Positions 17,632-25,909 of a stretch of DNA of 64,000 nt are shown here, piece by piece. The stretch lies in assembly GCF_004322395.1 (NCBI RefSeq), contig NZ_SCTW01000001.1, positions 1 to 64,000 of the forward strand, given 5' to 3'. Origin of the DNA: Methylobacter sp. (GTDB lineage: Bacteria; Pseudomonadota; Gammaproteobacteria; Methylococcales; Methylomonadaceae). Numbering within the stretch: the stretch's first letter is position 1; every line of letters starts with the position of its first letter. The position numbers were made by a program, and so were the translations under genes. Under the pieces are notes generated by a model. That model did not search any database. It saw only the letters and a list, made by a program, of their open reading frames with translations, and had not been told where the DNA came from.

Positions 17632-19032
17632 ATGATTCCAGTAATTTTATCAGGTGGTTCAGGTACTAGGCTTTGGCCATTATCCCGTGGCCAGTATCCG
17701 AAACAGTTTTTGCCATTGGTGTCTGAAAACACCATGTTGCAGGAAACCGTATTAAGGCTCGATGGTGTCGCCGGTTTAAAACCGCCTTTAGCCGTTTGTA
17801 ACGAAGATCATCGTTTTATGCTGGCGGAACAATTATGGGAAATTAACATTAAACCTGCTGCGATAATTCTTGAGCCGGTTGGCAAAAATACCGCACCAGC
17901 GGTAGCTCTGGCAGCATTAGCGGCAGAATCTGAAGATGAAGTTTTGTTGGTATTGCCGGCGGATCATGTCATTGGCGACAAGGAAGCCTTCCACGAAGCC
18001 ATTGCAGAGGCCAAGCGTCTGGCAGAGCAGGATTTGTTAGTGACATTCGGCATCGTGGCCATCGAACCTGAAACGGGTTACGGCTATATTAAGCGCGGAA
18101 ACACAGCTTATGGTAGTGCCTTTAATGTAGCGGCTTTTATCGAAAAACCCGATCTGGATACCGCCAAACACTATCTTGCCAGCGGTGAATACTTCTGGAA
18201 CAGCGGCATGTTTGCGTTTAAAGCGGGTGTTTTTCTGCATGAGTTGGAGCGGTTTAATCCCGAGATGCTGGCAGTGTGCCGCGAAGCATTGAAAGCAGCC
18301 AAAACGGATCTCGATTTCACCAGGTTGGATAAAGTCATTTTCTCCAGTTGTCCAGCCGATTCTATTGACTATGCCGTGATGGAGAAAACGGATAGGGCCG
18401 TGGTTATTCCGCTGGACGCGGATTGGAACGATGTCGGTTCTTGGTCGGCATTATGGGATGTGCACGGGAAAGATGAACAGGGTAACGCCACTAAAGGCGA
18501 TGTATTAACTTTCGATACCCAAAATTCATTTATACATTCTTCGAATAAACTGGTCGCAACAATTGGCGTTAGAGATTTGGTAATTGTGGAAACCGATGAT
18601 GCCGTGATGATTGCGCCTAAAGATCGGGTTCAGGAAGTCAAGCAAATTGTAGATCAGTTAAAACAATTAAAACGCACCGAAGCGACTTTTCACCGCAAAG
18701 TGTATCGTCCCTGGGGGCATTATGACTGTGTCGACAATGGCGAAAGGCACCAGACTAAACGCATCGTGGTTAAGCCCGGCGCTAAATTGTCAGTGCAGAA
18801 ACATCATCACCGTGCTGAACACTGGATAGTGGTGAAAGGTACTGCATTGGTCAACAAAGGCGAAGAAACAATACTGATAACTGAGAATGAGTCCATTCAT
18901 ATACCTTTGGGTACAATACATAGCTTGCACAATCCGGGGGTGATCTCTCTGGAAATGATTGAAGTGCAATCCGGCAGTTACTTAGGCGAGGATGATATCG
19001 TGCGTTATGAAGATCAGTATGGCCGGGCTTAA
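17632..19032 (+). CDS. manC: Mannose-1-phosphate guanylyltransferase / mannose-6-phosphate isomerase
   Basis: A 466-residue bifunctional enzyme supplying GDP-mannose for EPS: type II phosphomannose isomerase (fructose-6-P to mannose-6-P) and GTP:mannose-1-P guanylyltransferase. The nucleotidyltransferase signature LSGGSGTRLWPLSRGQYPKQ is at residues 5-24, with FIEKPD near 170. The C-terminal cupin has RPWGHYDCVDNGERHQTKRI and the metal-site histidines of VQKHHHRAEHWIVVKGTA. The size matches ManC/AlgA/XanB. Start: ATG 17632, with AGGA about 7 bases upstream. A terminator follows at 19234-19256. Proximity to the EPS cluster suggests mannose, or a sugar derived from GDP-mannose, in the polymer. 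Confidence 0.93.
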   Translation: MIPVILSGGSGTRLWPLSRGQYPKQFLPLVSENTMLQETVLRLDGVAGLKPPLAVCNEDHRFMLAEQLWEINIKPAAIILEPVGKNTAPAVALAALAAESEDEVLLVLPADHVIGDKEAFHEAIAEAKRLAEQDLLVTFGIVAIEPETGYGYIKRGNTAYGSAFNVAAFIEKPDLDTAKHYLASGEYFWNSGMFAFKAGVFLHELERFNPEMLAVCREALKAAKTDLDFTRLDKVIFSSCPADSIDYAVMEKTDRAVVIPLDADWNDVGSWSALWDVHGKDEQGNATKGDVLTFDTQNSFIHSSNKLVATIGVRDLVIVETDDAVMIAPKDRVQEVKQIVDQLKQLKRTEATFHRKVYRPWGHYDCVDNGERHQTKRIVVKPGAKLSVQKHHHRAEHWIVVKGTALVNKGEETILITENESIHIPLGTIHSLHNPGVISLEMIEVQSGSYLGEDDIVRYEDQYGRA

Positions 19033-19056
19033 TCGCTTAAATTGAGGTTGCAACAG

Positions 19057-19086
19057 ATCATGCTGAGTTCAGTTATCCAGCATGAT
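19057..19086 (+). other. Hairpin downstream of manC
   Basis: ATCATGCTG (19057-19065) pairs with CAGCATGAT (19078-19086) around a 12-base loop. No T-run follows, so it may stabilise the transcript end rather than terminate it. Confidence 0.5.
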
Positions 19087-19165
19087 TAAACGGGTGTGAT
19101 TAAAAGAGCGGTTTTTTAGATGATTATCACCCCCGTCCTTTGAGTGTATAAGTATCTACAAGACA

Positions 19166-19187
19166 CGTCATCCCTGCCGGGATGACG
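19166..19187. repeat. Short palindrome CGTCATCCC/GGGATGACG
   Basis: A perfect 9-bp stem (19166-19174 with 19179-19187) around tgcc. The same catccc...gggatga-type element is widespread as an intergenic repeat in gammaproteobacteria. A degraded relative is visible near 60028-60065. Confidence 0.7.
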
Positions 19188-19233
19188 ATAATACAATTTG
19201 CGTAATATCTAATTTAGCGAAGATGTAACAATC

Positions 19234-19256
19234 AGCCGGGTAACACCGGCTTTTTT
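19234..19256 (+). terminator. Intrinsic terminator after manC
   Basis: AGCCGG (19234-19239) and CCGGCT (19246-19251) pair around gtaaca, followed directly by six T. It ends the transcript of the CTERM protein/manC pair. The remaining 230 bases to the next gene show nothing I recognise. Confidence 0.85.
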
Positions 19257-19486
19257 ATGCTTGTTTTTAATGGCGGATTTTTTGAAACGCCTATTCACAC
19301 AACCGGACGTACTCGGCAATAGGTATGTGTTTCTCAGACGCTCTTCTCTTAACTTCTACTGTGAAACAGGCATGGCGAAATAATTCGTGTTAATAACGAT
19401 AAAAATTTCAGAGCTGTTGTCATCAACCGGTAATTTCACAATGTTAAAACTAAGCACTCAATCTAATTTATTGCTTGGAGACTTCC

Positions 19487-20857
19487 ATGAAAAAAACTTT
19501 GCGTTGCTCGCTATTTTTATCTTTATACGCTGTTTCAGCCTTGTGTTCAGCTGCACCAAAATTACTGGCCATAGGCGAACTGTCAGGAACTGAGGATAAA
19601 TCCGAATTAACCGGCACTTTGGAAAATAGCATTGATGACGCTAATGTTCTGGGTGGAATAGGCTCCGGATTGGCCTATGTCGGTAACAATACTTTCCTGG
19701 CATTGCCCGACCGAGGTCCTAACGCTGCCGAGTGGAATCCAGACGTCGATCACACTACATCTTACATTTCCAGATTTCATACCATCAGCATGGCTCTTAC
19801 CGACACGGCTAATGGCGCTTTGCCGATGACCTTGACACCGAACCTGGACAGCACCACTTTGTTGTTCACCTCCGCTCATTTGAATTACGGCGAAGTGGTT
19901 CCTGGCAACAATACCCATAACAAGTTTTATTTCAGCGGGCGTTCCGATAACTTTGCCAACGGCGTATCCACTAATCCCATTAATGGCCGCTTTGATCCGG
20001 AAGGCATTCGTGTTAGTCACAATGGCAAGGTATATATATCCGACGAATACGGCCCTTACGTTTATGAATTTGATCGGGTAACCGGTAAGAGAACGCGTGT
20101 TTTCAACTTGTCTGTGGCGTTCGATGCAGACAATCTCAGCGCCAAAGGCGGCGATGAAATCGCAGGCAACACCAGTGGCCGTGTCGCCAACAAGGGCATG
20201 GAAGGCTTGGCGATTACCCCGGATGGCAGCATGCTGATCGGTTTCGAGCAAAGCCCGCTGATTCAGGACGGTGGTGATGGCGGCAGAGCTAATCGCATTA
20301 TTACCATCGACATTGAAACTGGCGTAACCCATCAATATGTCTATGACAATTATTTGGCTGACAAAGCTAAGACTTATAACAGCAGCGAAATTCTGGCGAT
20401 TAATAATCATGAGTTTTTGGTTCTGGAGCGCGACGGCAAAGGCTTGGGTGATGGCAGCAATGCTTCGGTCAAACGTCTTTACAAAATCGATCTGGACGGT
20501 GCTACCGATATTGGCGCATTAAACGAGGGTGCAGGCATCAGTGGACAGGCCAATTTATTGCCTTATGCCGTCGAAAAAACATTGTTCCTCGACATCAAAA
20601 AGGCATTAGAAAATAACAGCATTACTGCCGATAAAATCCCTGCCAAACTGGAAGGCGTAGCATTCGGTGATGACGTGGTGTCTGGAGGAGCGAGCTACCA
20701 CACCTTATGGATTGCAAATGATAATGACTTTTTGCCGAACATCGCTGGTGGAAACAAGTTTTTTGTATTCGGTTTTACTGATGAAGATTTGCAAGACCTG
20801 GGTGTTAAAGACGGCCTAGTCGCACAAAGATTCGATCGTCGCGCTAACTTACGTTAA
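19487..20857 (+). CDS. Esterase-like activity of phytase family protein
   Basis: A 456-residue secreted protein. The signal peptide is MKKTLRCSLFLSLYAVSALC with cleavage near SAAPK. The body matches the phytase-like (PF13449) beta-propeller group: GIGSGLAYVGNNTFLALPDR early, GRFDPEGIRVSHNGKVYISD mid-protein, then GMEGLAITPDGSMLIGFEQS and KLEGVAFGD near the end. Such proteins are annotated as phosphoesterases, although activity of most members is untested. Start: ATG 19487, because GGAG at 19477-19480 sits 6 bases upstream; an upstream TTG at 19475 would precede that site. The gene is monocistronic, with a terminator at 20871-20894. A role in phosphate release would fit the PstS-like protein at 39121. 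Confidence 0.82.
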   Translation: MKKTLRCSLFLSLYAVSALCSAAPKLLAIGELSGTEDKSELTGTLENSIDDANVLGGIGSGLAYVGNNTFLALPDRGPNAAEWNPDVDHTTSYISRFHTISMALTDTANGALPMTLTPNLDSTTLLFTSAHLNYGEVVPGNNTHNKFYFSGRSDNFANGVSTNPINGRFDPEGIRVSHNGKVYISDEYGPYVYEFDRVTGKRTRVFNLSVAFDADNLSAKGGDEIAGNTSGRVANKGMEGLAITPDGSMLIGFEQSPLIQDGGDGGRANRIITIDIETGVTHQYVYDNYLADKAKTYNSSEILAINNHEFLVLERDGKGLGDGSNASVKRLYKIDLDGATDIGALNEGAGISGQANLLPYAVEKTLFLDIKKALENNSITADKIPAKLEGVAFGDDVVSGGASYHTLWIANDNDFLPNIAGGNKFFVFGFTDEDLQDLGVKDGLVAQRFDRRANLR

Positions 20858-20870
20858 AAAATCGCAAGCG

Positions 20871-20900
20871 AAATCCGGGGTAATTCCCGGATTTCTTTAC
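20871..20900 (+). terminator. Terminator between convergent genes
   Basis: AAATCCGGG (20871-20879) pairs perfectly with CCCGGATTT (20886-20894) around gtaatt, followed by the T-rich ctttacctttaa. On the minus strand the stem is followed further on by TTTTTT, so it may serve both the phytase-like gene and the GGDEF-EAL gene ending at 20954. Confidence 0.8.
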
Positions 20901-20953
20901 CTTTAAAATAACCCCGTCAGCAATTTATGGCACGGCTGATAGTCGGCAACGCA

Positions 20954-23173
20954 TCACTGCAGATGCGTCAGAAACTCATCAACTGGCATCGGCTTACCGA
21001 ACAGATAACCTTGGTAAACGAGACAGCCGCTATGTTCCAGAAAGTCGCTTTGTTGCTTAGTTTCAACGCCTTCGGCAATGACGTTTAGTCCAATGGTGTG
21101 AGCCATGCTAATGATGGTTTGCACAATCACTTTGTCAGAGGGATTGGTCAAAATATTTTGTACAAAACTTTCATCGATCTTTAACTGATCCAGTGGGAGT
21201 TGAGTGATATAAGCCAGAGATGAATAACCGGTGCCAAAGTCGTCCATAGAAAAGCCGATACAAAGCGCCTTGAGCGCCAGCATTTTTTTTATCGCGTCGG
21301 TGACGTTTTCCAACACCAGGCTTTCGGTAAGTTCGATTTTGAGGCGCGCCGGATTTATGGCCGTTCGTTCCACTATTTCGCGTATCCGCTCGACGAAATC
21401 GGTTTGGCGGAACTGGCGTGCACTGACATTGATGGCAATATGCAAGTTGCGGGTGCGCCAATCCGCTTCCCACTCTTTCAGTTGGGCGCAAACGGTTTCC
21501 AGTATCCACAGACCGATAGGAATGATCAATCCGGTTTCTTCGGCGATTGGGATAAATATTGATGGCGATACCGGGCCGCGTTTGGGATGAGTCCAGCGAC
21601 ACAGAGCCTCGGCGCCGATAACGTGACGCAAGCTGTTTATCTGCGGTTGGTAGTGGACTTGTAGTTCTCCGCGCATACTGGCTTGACGCAGATCGGCATC
21701 CAGTGCGCTACGCTCGTCCAAAGCGGTTTGCATGGAGGGGTCGAAAAAACGCAAGTGATTGCGATCGAGTGCTTTGGCCTGATACATGGCGAGATCGGCT
21801 TGTTTGAATAGCTCATCTTCCGGCGTGTCTTGGTTGTGAAACAATGTGACTCCAATGCTGGCCGTGCAGTAGTAGACGTGATCTTTGAGGTTATAGGAGT
21901 CGCCGGCAATAGCTTCATGGACCTTCTGGGCTACCAACTCGGCCTGGACGGCCGCTTCTTTAGATTCCTTACCCAAGTTTTCCAATAACACCACGAATTC
22001 GTCGCCGCCTAGTCGCGCCACGGTGTCATGTTCACGCACTGTGTCAAGAAGACGATGCGCCACACCGATCAGCAGCAGGTCGCCGACATCGTGACCGTGC
22101 GTATCATTAAGCGCTTTGAAGTTATTCAGGTCCATAAACATTAGCGCGCCGTATTGCCCGCTACGTTGACTGGAAACGCGCGCTTGGTTCAGCCGGTCAC
22201 TCAGCATGCGGCGGTTGGGCAGTTGGGTGAGCGGGTCGTTATAGGCCATGTCCATGATCTCCGCCTCAGCCGCCTTGCGCACTGTGATATCAGTATGTGT
22301 GCTGACATAGTGGGTGACCGTCCCGTCATCCGCTTTCACCGCCGTAACGGTTAACCATTGGGGATAGAGTTCTCCATTCTTGCGCCGATTCCATACTTCG
22401 CCTTGCCATGTTCCTGTGCGGTTGATGATCACCCACATTTCGGCATAAAAGGCGTCGTCATGGTGCCCGGAATGAAGTATGCGCAGCTTTTGGCCCACTA
22501 TTTCTTCGGGCGAATAACCGGTAGTTTCGGTAAAGGCGCGGTTGACCCGCAGGATTACTTGGTTGGCATCAGCGATTAAAATGCTTTCCTGACATTGGAA
22601 AGCGACAGCGGCTATACGTAGCTCTTCTTCAGCATATTTGCGTTTGGTGATGTCGGTAAGCGTTATGCAGATTATTGGAGCGCAGCCGGCCGTTAGTCGC
22701 CATGAGCAGTTAAGCTGGGCATGAAATACTGAGTTGTCGCCGCGTTGGAGCATCAGTTCGAAATTATGCCCTTCTTCATGCTGCATCTCCCCCATAAATA
22801 TGCGATGCCAGCGGTCACTGTCTTTGGACACGACCAATGTAGCGAATCGGCGGTTAATCAGTTTATTCCGCTCCACGCCGAGAAGTGTGGCGCCGGTGAG
22901 ATTGATTTCGGCGATCAGGCCTTCGCGTGTGACAGTGAGGTAACCAACCGAAGCAAATTCATAGAGGTTTAGGTAGCGGTCACGCGATTCTTCCAGAGCG
23001 AGATGGGCGCGCCCCAATTCTTCATATCGCGCCTCCAGTTCGCTTTGGTGAACATTGAACTCATGCGGCATTTCATCGGCAGGGCGAATTGATGCTTCGA
23101 TGGCCGGTGTATGGGCAAGTCGAGTTTCTGAGTTCTCCTGTAGCGAGTCTTGTTTACTTGGCTTCTTGCTCAT
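20954..23173 (-). CDS. PAS-PAS-GGDEF-EAL c-di-GMP signalling protein
   Basis: A 739-residue soluble protein. A charged helical N-terminus is followed by two PAS domains (about residues 65-180 and 185-305; NRAFTETTGYSPEEIVGQ is typical). A diguanylate cyclase domain with intact GGDEF at residues 389-393 follows, then a phosphodiesterase domain with intact EAL at 522-524, later DDFGTGYSSLAYI and KIDESFV. No membrane segment is seen. Both catalytic motifs are complete, so it could make or degrade c-di-GMP depending on the PAS input (redox, oxygen or ligand). It lies 76 bases from the second GGDEF-EAL gene on the same strand. Two riboswitch-like leaders further along the window provide possible local targets of the messenger. 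Confidence 0.93.
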   Translation of the reverse strand: MSKKPSKQDSLQENSETRLAHTPAIEASIRPADEMPHEFNVHQSELEARYEELGRAHLALEESRDRYLNLYEFASVGYLTVTREGLIAEINLTGATLLGVERNKLINRRFATLVVSKDSDRWHRIFMGEMQHEEGHNFELMLQRGDNSVFHAQLNCSWRLTAGCAPIICITLTDITKRKYAEEELRIAAVAFQCQESILIADANQVILRVNRAFTETTGYSPEEIVGQKLRILHSGHHDDAFYAEMWVIINRTGTWQGEVWNRRKNGELYPQWLTVTAVKADDGTVTHYVSTHTDITVRKAAEAEIMDMAYNDPLTQLPNRRMLSDRLNQARVSSQRSGQYGALMFMDLNNFKALNDTHGHDVGDLLLIGVAHRLLDTVREHDTVARLGGDEFVVLLENLGKESKEAAVQAELVAQKVHEAIAGDSYNLKDHVYYCTASIGVTLFHNQDTPEDELFKQADLAMYQAKALDRNHLRFFDPSMQTALDERSALDADLRQASMRGELQVHYQPQINSLRHVIGAEALCRWTHPKRGPVSPSIFIPIAEETGLIIPIGLWILETVCAQLKEWEADWRTRNLHIAINVSARQFRQTDFVERIREIVERTAINPARLKIELTESLVLENVTDAIKKMLALKALCIGFSMDDFGTGYSSLAYITQLPLDQLKIDESFVQNILTNPSDKVIVQTIISMAHTIGLNVIAEGVETKQQSDFLEHSGCLVYQGYLFGKPMPVDEFLTHLQ

Positions 23174-23249
23174 GAATTGATTCTCTTGGTATAGCGTCTA
23201 CGTCTAATAGTGTTAAAGATTACTTCCAGCGACACCAATGCAACTTAAA

Positions 23250-25034
23250 TTATATCTCAAAAACTGAATTTAAGTTTCTCTCTTTCACCCACGATTCAAG
23301 CTGATCTGCCGGCAGCGGTTTTGAATATAGGTAGCCTTGGACAGATCCGCAACCGCTGGACTGTACCATGGCCAGCTCGCTATCAGTTTCAACCCCTTCT
23401 GCAACCAATTCCAGCGACATGCTTTTTCCCAAAGCTGCAATGGCCCGGACAATATCGATATTTACGGGTTCTCGCTCTAAGTGACGGATGAAGGATTGGT
23501 CGATTTTTAATCTATCGATGGGAAATCTTTTTAGGTAACTAAGGTTTGAATAACCGGTTCCAAAATCATCAATTGCTAGTTTGACGCCAAATTTATGCAA
23601 TTCATCCAACGTTTTAAGGACGATATCCACATCATACATGAACAGGCTTTCGGTAAGTTCGAGTTCAAGATAAATTGGTTGCATGCCGCTATCGATTATA
23701 ATGGAGCGCACCATCTCGCAAAATTCGGTTTGGTAAAATTGCATCGCGGAAATGTTAACCGATACGGGCATTGGTTCTAAACCATTTTCTATCCAGATCA
23801 TGTGCTGTCGGCACGCTTGTTCAAGTACCCATTTGCCGATAGGAACAATTAGCCCGGTTTCTTCGGTGATTTCAATGAAATGAATCGGGGAAAGCAGTCC
23901 ACGTTTCGGATGCCGCCACCTTACCAATGCTTCGTTGCCGACTATTTTTCCGGTGGAGAGCTCCACTTGGGGCTGGTAAAACAACTCGAATTCATTGCGT
24001 TCCAAGGCCATGCGCAAGTCGGTTTCAAGAGTCATGCGGTCGAGCGAATATAAATTCATGCCAGGAACGTAATGTCGATAAGTATTACGACCACTGCGCT
24101 TGGCTTCATACATTGCGGCATCTGCTTTCGCCAGCAGGCCGGTTGATTCGCTGTCGTCATTGGGACATATTGCAGTGCCTATGCTGGCTGTGATGAATAC
24201 TTCGCGGCCCATGATCTGAAAAGGCTGCTTCATCGATTCCAATATGCGATCACATAAGATATTCATATCGTCTTGGCAATTCGTTTTCTCCTGCATGATC
24301 GTGAATTCATCGCCTGACAAGCGAGCGACCGTGTCACTTTCCCTCGAGCAACTGGTCAAACGCGCAGCTACCGCCATTAGAACCTTATCCCCGAACCCGT
24401 GTCCCATCGAGTCGTTAAAATGCTTAAAGTTATCCAGGTCGACGAATAGCAGTCCTACTTGTGTTTTTTGACGATGGGATTCAGCAATAGCCATATCCAA
24501 CCTATCTAGGAAGAGCAGACGGTTGGGTAGCTTAGTTAGTTGATCATAGTGAGCTAGGTAAAAAAGATTGGCTTGCTTGCGCTGTGTAATCTCATTCAAT
24601 AGGTCAAGGCCATTCGCAACCCCAATGTATTGTTCGTTATCGGTGGCAATGAATCCGCTCACCATATGCTGCATACCTGCGTCAATAATGATCCTTGCAA
24701 CATCATCGATGGCGGCTCCTTTGTCGACGATAATAGAAGACTTATTCATGAAATGAGTGTCCGAAATTTTCTTTTTTCCGAAAATTTCCTTGGAAAAGGG
24801 CTTAATGAAATTTTCGATAAAAGCTTTGCGATCAACAATACCTAAAGGGATGTTGCCGCTATTGACTACCGGAAGTGCAAATATGTCTGAATTTTCCTGG
24901 AATAACTCAAGTACTGTCAGGCATAGCATGCAGTCCTCAACAGGCGGAATGAATTTCAGCAAAGTCATTACTGTAGGGTTTTCGTTATTTTTAGCTAAAT
25001 ATGCCTGCATCGATAACTTTTTCATAAGCCTCAT
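23250..25034 (-). CDS. CBS-like-GGDEF-EAL c-di-GMP signalling protein
   Basis: A protein of 594 residues (591 if the internal ATG at 25025 is used, which has GAGG just upstream). Residues about 15-150 look like a CBS-pair sensor (ALPVVNSGNIPLGIVDR, then VSGFIATDNEQYIGVANG). The cyclase domain starts at HYDQLTKLPNRLLFLDR and has SGDEF at residues 240-244. A first-position Ser is found in some active enzymes, so activity cannot be excluded. The EAL domain has EAL at 368-370, ELTESLF, DDFGTGYSNLSYL and KIDQSFI, all apparently competent for c-di-GMP hydrolysis. It is encoded upstream of the PAS-GGDEF-EAL gene and may be co-transcribed with it. It is divergent from the type II secretion operon. 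Confidence 0.92.
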   Translation of the reverse strand: MRLMKKLSMQAYLAKNNENPTVMTLLKFIPPVEDCMLCLTVLELFQENSDIFALPVVNSGNIPLGIVDRKAFIENFIKPFSKEIFGKKKISDTHFMNKSSIIVDKGAAIDDVARIIIDAGMQHMVSGFIATDNEQYIGVANGLDLLNEITQRKQANLFYLAHYDQLTKLPNRLLFLDRLDMAIAESHRQKTQVGLLFVDLDNFKHFNDSMGHGFGDKVLMAVAARLTSCSRESDTVARLSGDEFTIMQEKTNCQDDMNILCDRILESMKQPFQIMGREVFITASIGTAICPNDDSESTGLLAKADAAMYEAKRSGRNTYRHYVPGMNLYSLDRMTLETDLRMALERNEFELFYQPQVELSTGKIVGNEALVRWRHPKRGLLSPIHFIEITEETGLIVPIGKWVLEQACRQHMIWIENGLEPMPVSVNISAMQFYQTEFCEMVRSIIIDSGMQPIYLELELTESLFMYDVDIVLKTLDELHKFGVKLAIDDFGTGYSNLSYLKRFPIDRLKIDQSFIRHLEREPVNIDIVRAIAALGKSMSLELVAEGVETDSELAMVQSSGCGSVQGYLYSKPLPADQLESWVKERNLNSVFEI

Positions 25035-25334
25035 TCCTAGTTATTTCATGGTATTCAGTATTTGATATTAAATAAGCTGTAACCTTGGTGTAGTAAATTA
25101 TCAGTGATTATTGTTACAGGAATAATAAAACACGCTGGAATTAGAATGATGATTGGTTTGCAAGGTGTTTTTATTTTTTTACAGAATAGTTCTGCGGCTT
25201 ATTTCGATATTTTATGCTTGGTTATTAAGCCATACTCAGGCGCCGCTTGTGCCGAATTTCCTAAGACTTATAACGCAGACTATTCGATTAGAGCGTTTAC
25301 GTCATACAACAGTCATATTCATGTCATATCATAA
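25035..25334. other. Divergent intergenic region upstream of gspC
   Basis: 300 AT-rich bases between the GGDEF-EAL gene and gspC. It should hold the T2SS operon promoter, but I see no confident -35/-10 pair or operator. Two short open frames here lack ribosome sites and recognisable domains, and I do not call them. Confidence 0.4.
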
Positions 25335-25889
25335 ATGCATCACAAAAATTCATGTTCACTAGAGTTACGTTCAGACGTGTTCAAATACGCTATTCTGCAA
25401 AACACATCCATGCCTCATCTCGTCCTGATTCCTGCGCTAGCCTATTTGCTTTATGTAGCTATTTCAACGATTCTGGCTTTCGATAACCCTGAGCAATTGG
25501 CTGTTCTAACAGTTGAATCAGAGCAGTTGGATCAAGAAAAAACCGAAACAAAACAAATGGATTTTCTGGTTATCAAAGACTGGCATTTGTTCGGACAATC
25601 TGCAGTTATATCCGCTCAAAATAGTGAGCAGCAGGGCACACCCCAAGAAACGCAATTGCAGCTCAAATTGTTGGGTGTTTTTTTTCTGCCAGAGCAAAAA
25701 AGAAACAGCTACGCGATTATCGAGACAGATGATCATATACAAAAAAAATACCGCCCGGATGATGAGTTACCGGGTGGCGCCACTTTGCAATCGATAGCGA
25801 CAGAACAGGTGATACTGCTGCGCAACAATCAACGCGAATCCCTTTCCATGGACAGGAAGAAAACCGGATTGCTGTTCAAAACTAATTAA
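25335..25889 (+). CDS. gspC: Type II secretion inner-membrane protein GspC-like
   Basis: Up to 184 residues (159 from the internal ATG at 25410, which places the membrane segment near the N-terminus). There is a short cytoplasmic start, one hydrophobic anchor (LVLIPALAYLLYVAISTILA), a linker, and a periplasmic HR-like domain. The latter contains WHLFGQ, then LLGVFFLPEQKRNSYAIIE and YRPDDELPGGATLQSIATEQ, the usual GspC order. GspC links the inner-membrane platform to the secretin. No PDZ or coiled-coil C-terminus is present, so it is shorter than the classical OutC/PulC form and more like the short GspC of Xcp/Hxc-type systems. Neither start has a strong ribosome site. It is the first gene of the operon, 20 bases upstream of gspD. 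Confidence 0.78.
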   Translation: MHHKNSCSLELRSDVFKYAILQNTSMPHLVLIPALAYLLYVAISTILAFDNPEQLAVLTVESEQLDQEKTETKQMDFLVIKDWHLFGQSAVISAQNSEQQGTPQETQLQLKLLGVFFLPEQKRNSYAIIETDDHIQKKYRPDDELPGGATLQSIATEQVILLRNNQRESLSMDRKKTGLLFKTN

Positions 25890-25909
25890 TTTTCTTTATA
25901 TATAAATTT

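Noticed and set aside
19607-20410. 267-codon open frame on the minus strand inside the phytase-like gene
   Set aside because: It lies wholly within a well-supported plus-strand gene with a signal peptide and family motifs; no ribosome site or domain.
25104-25362. Two short plus-strand frames upstream of gspC
   Set aside because: AT-rich, no ribosome site and no domain; probably promoter DNA.
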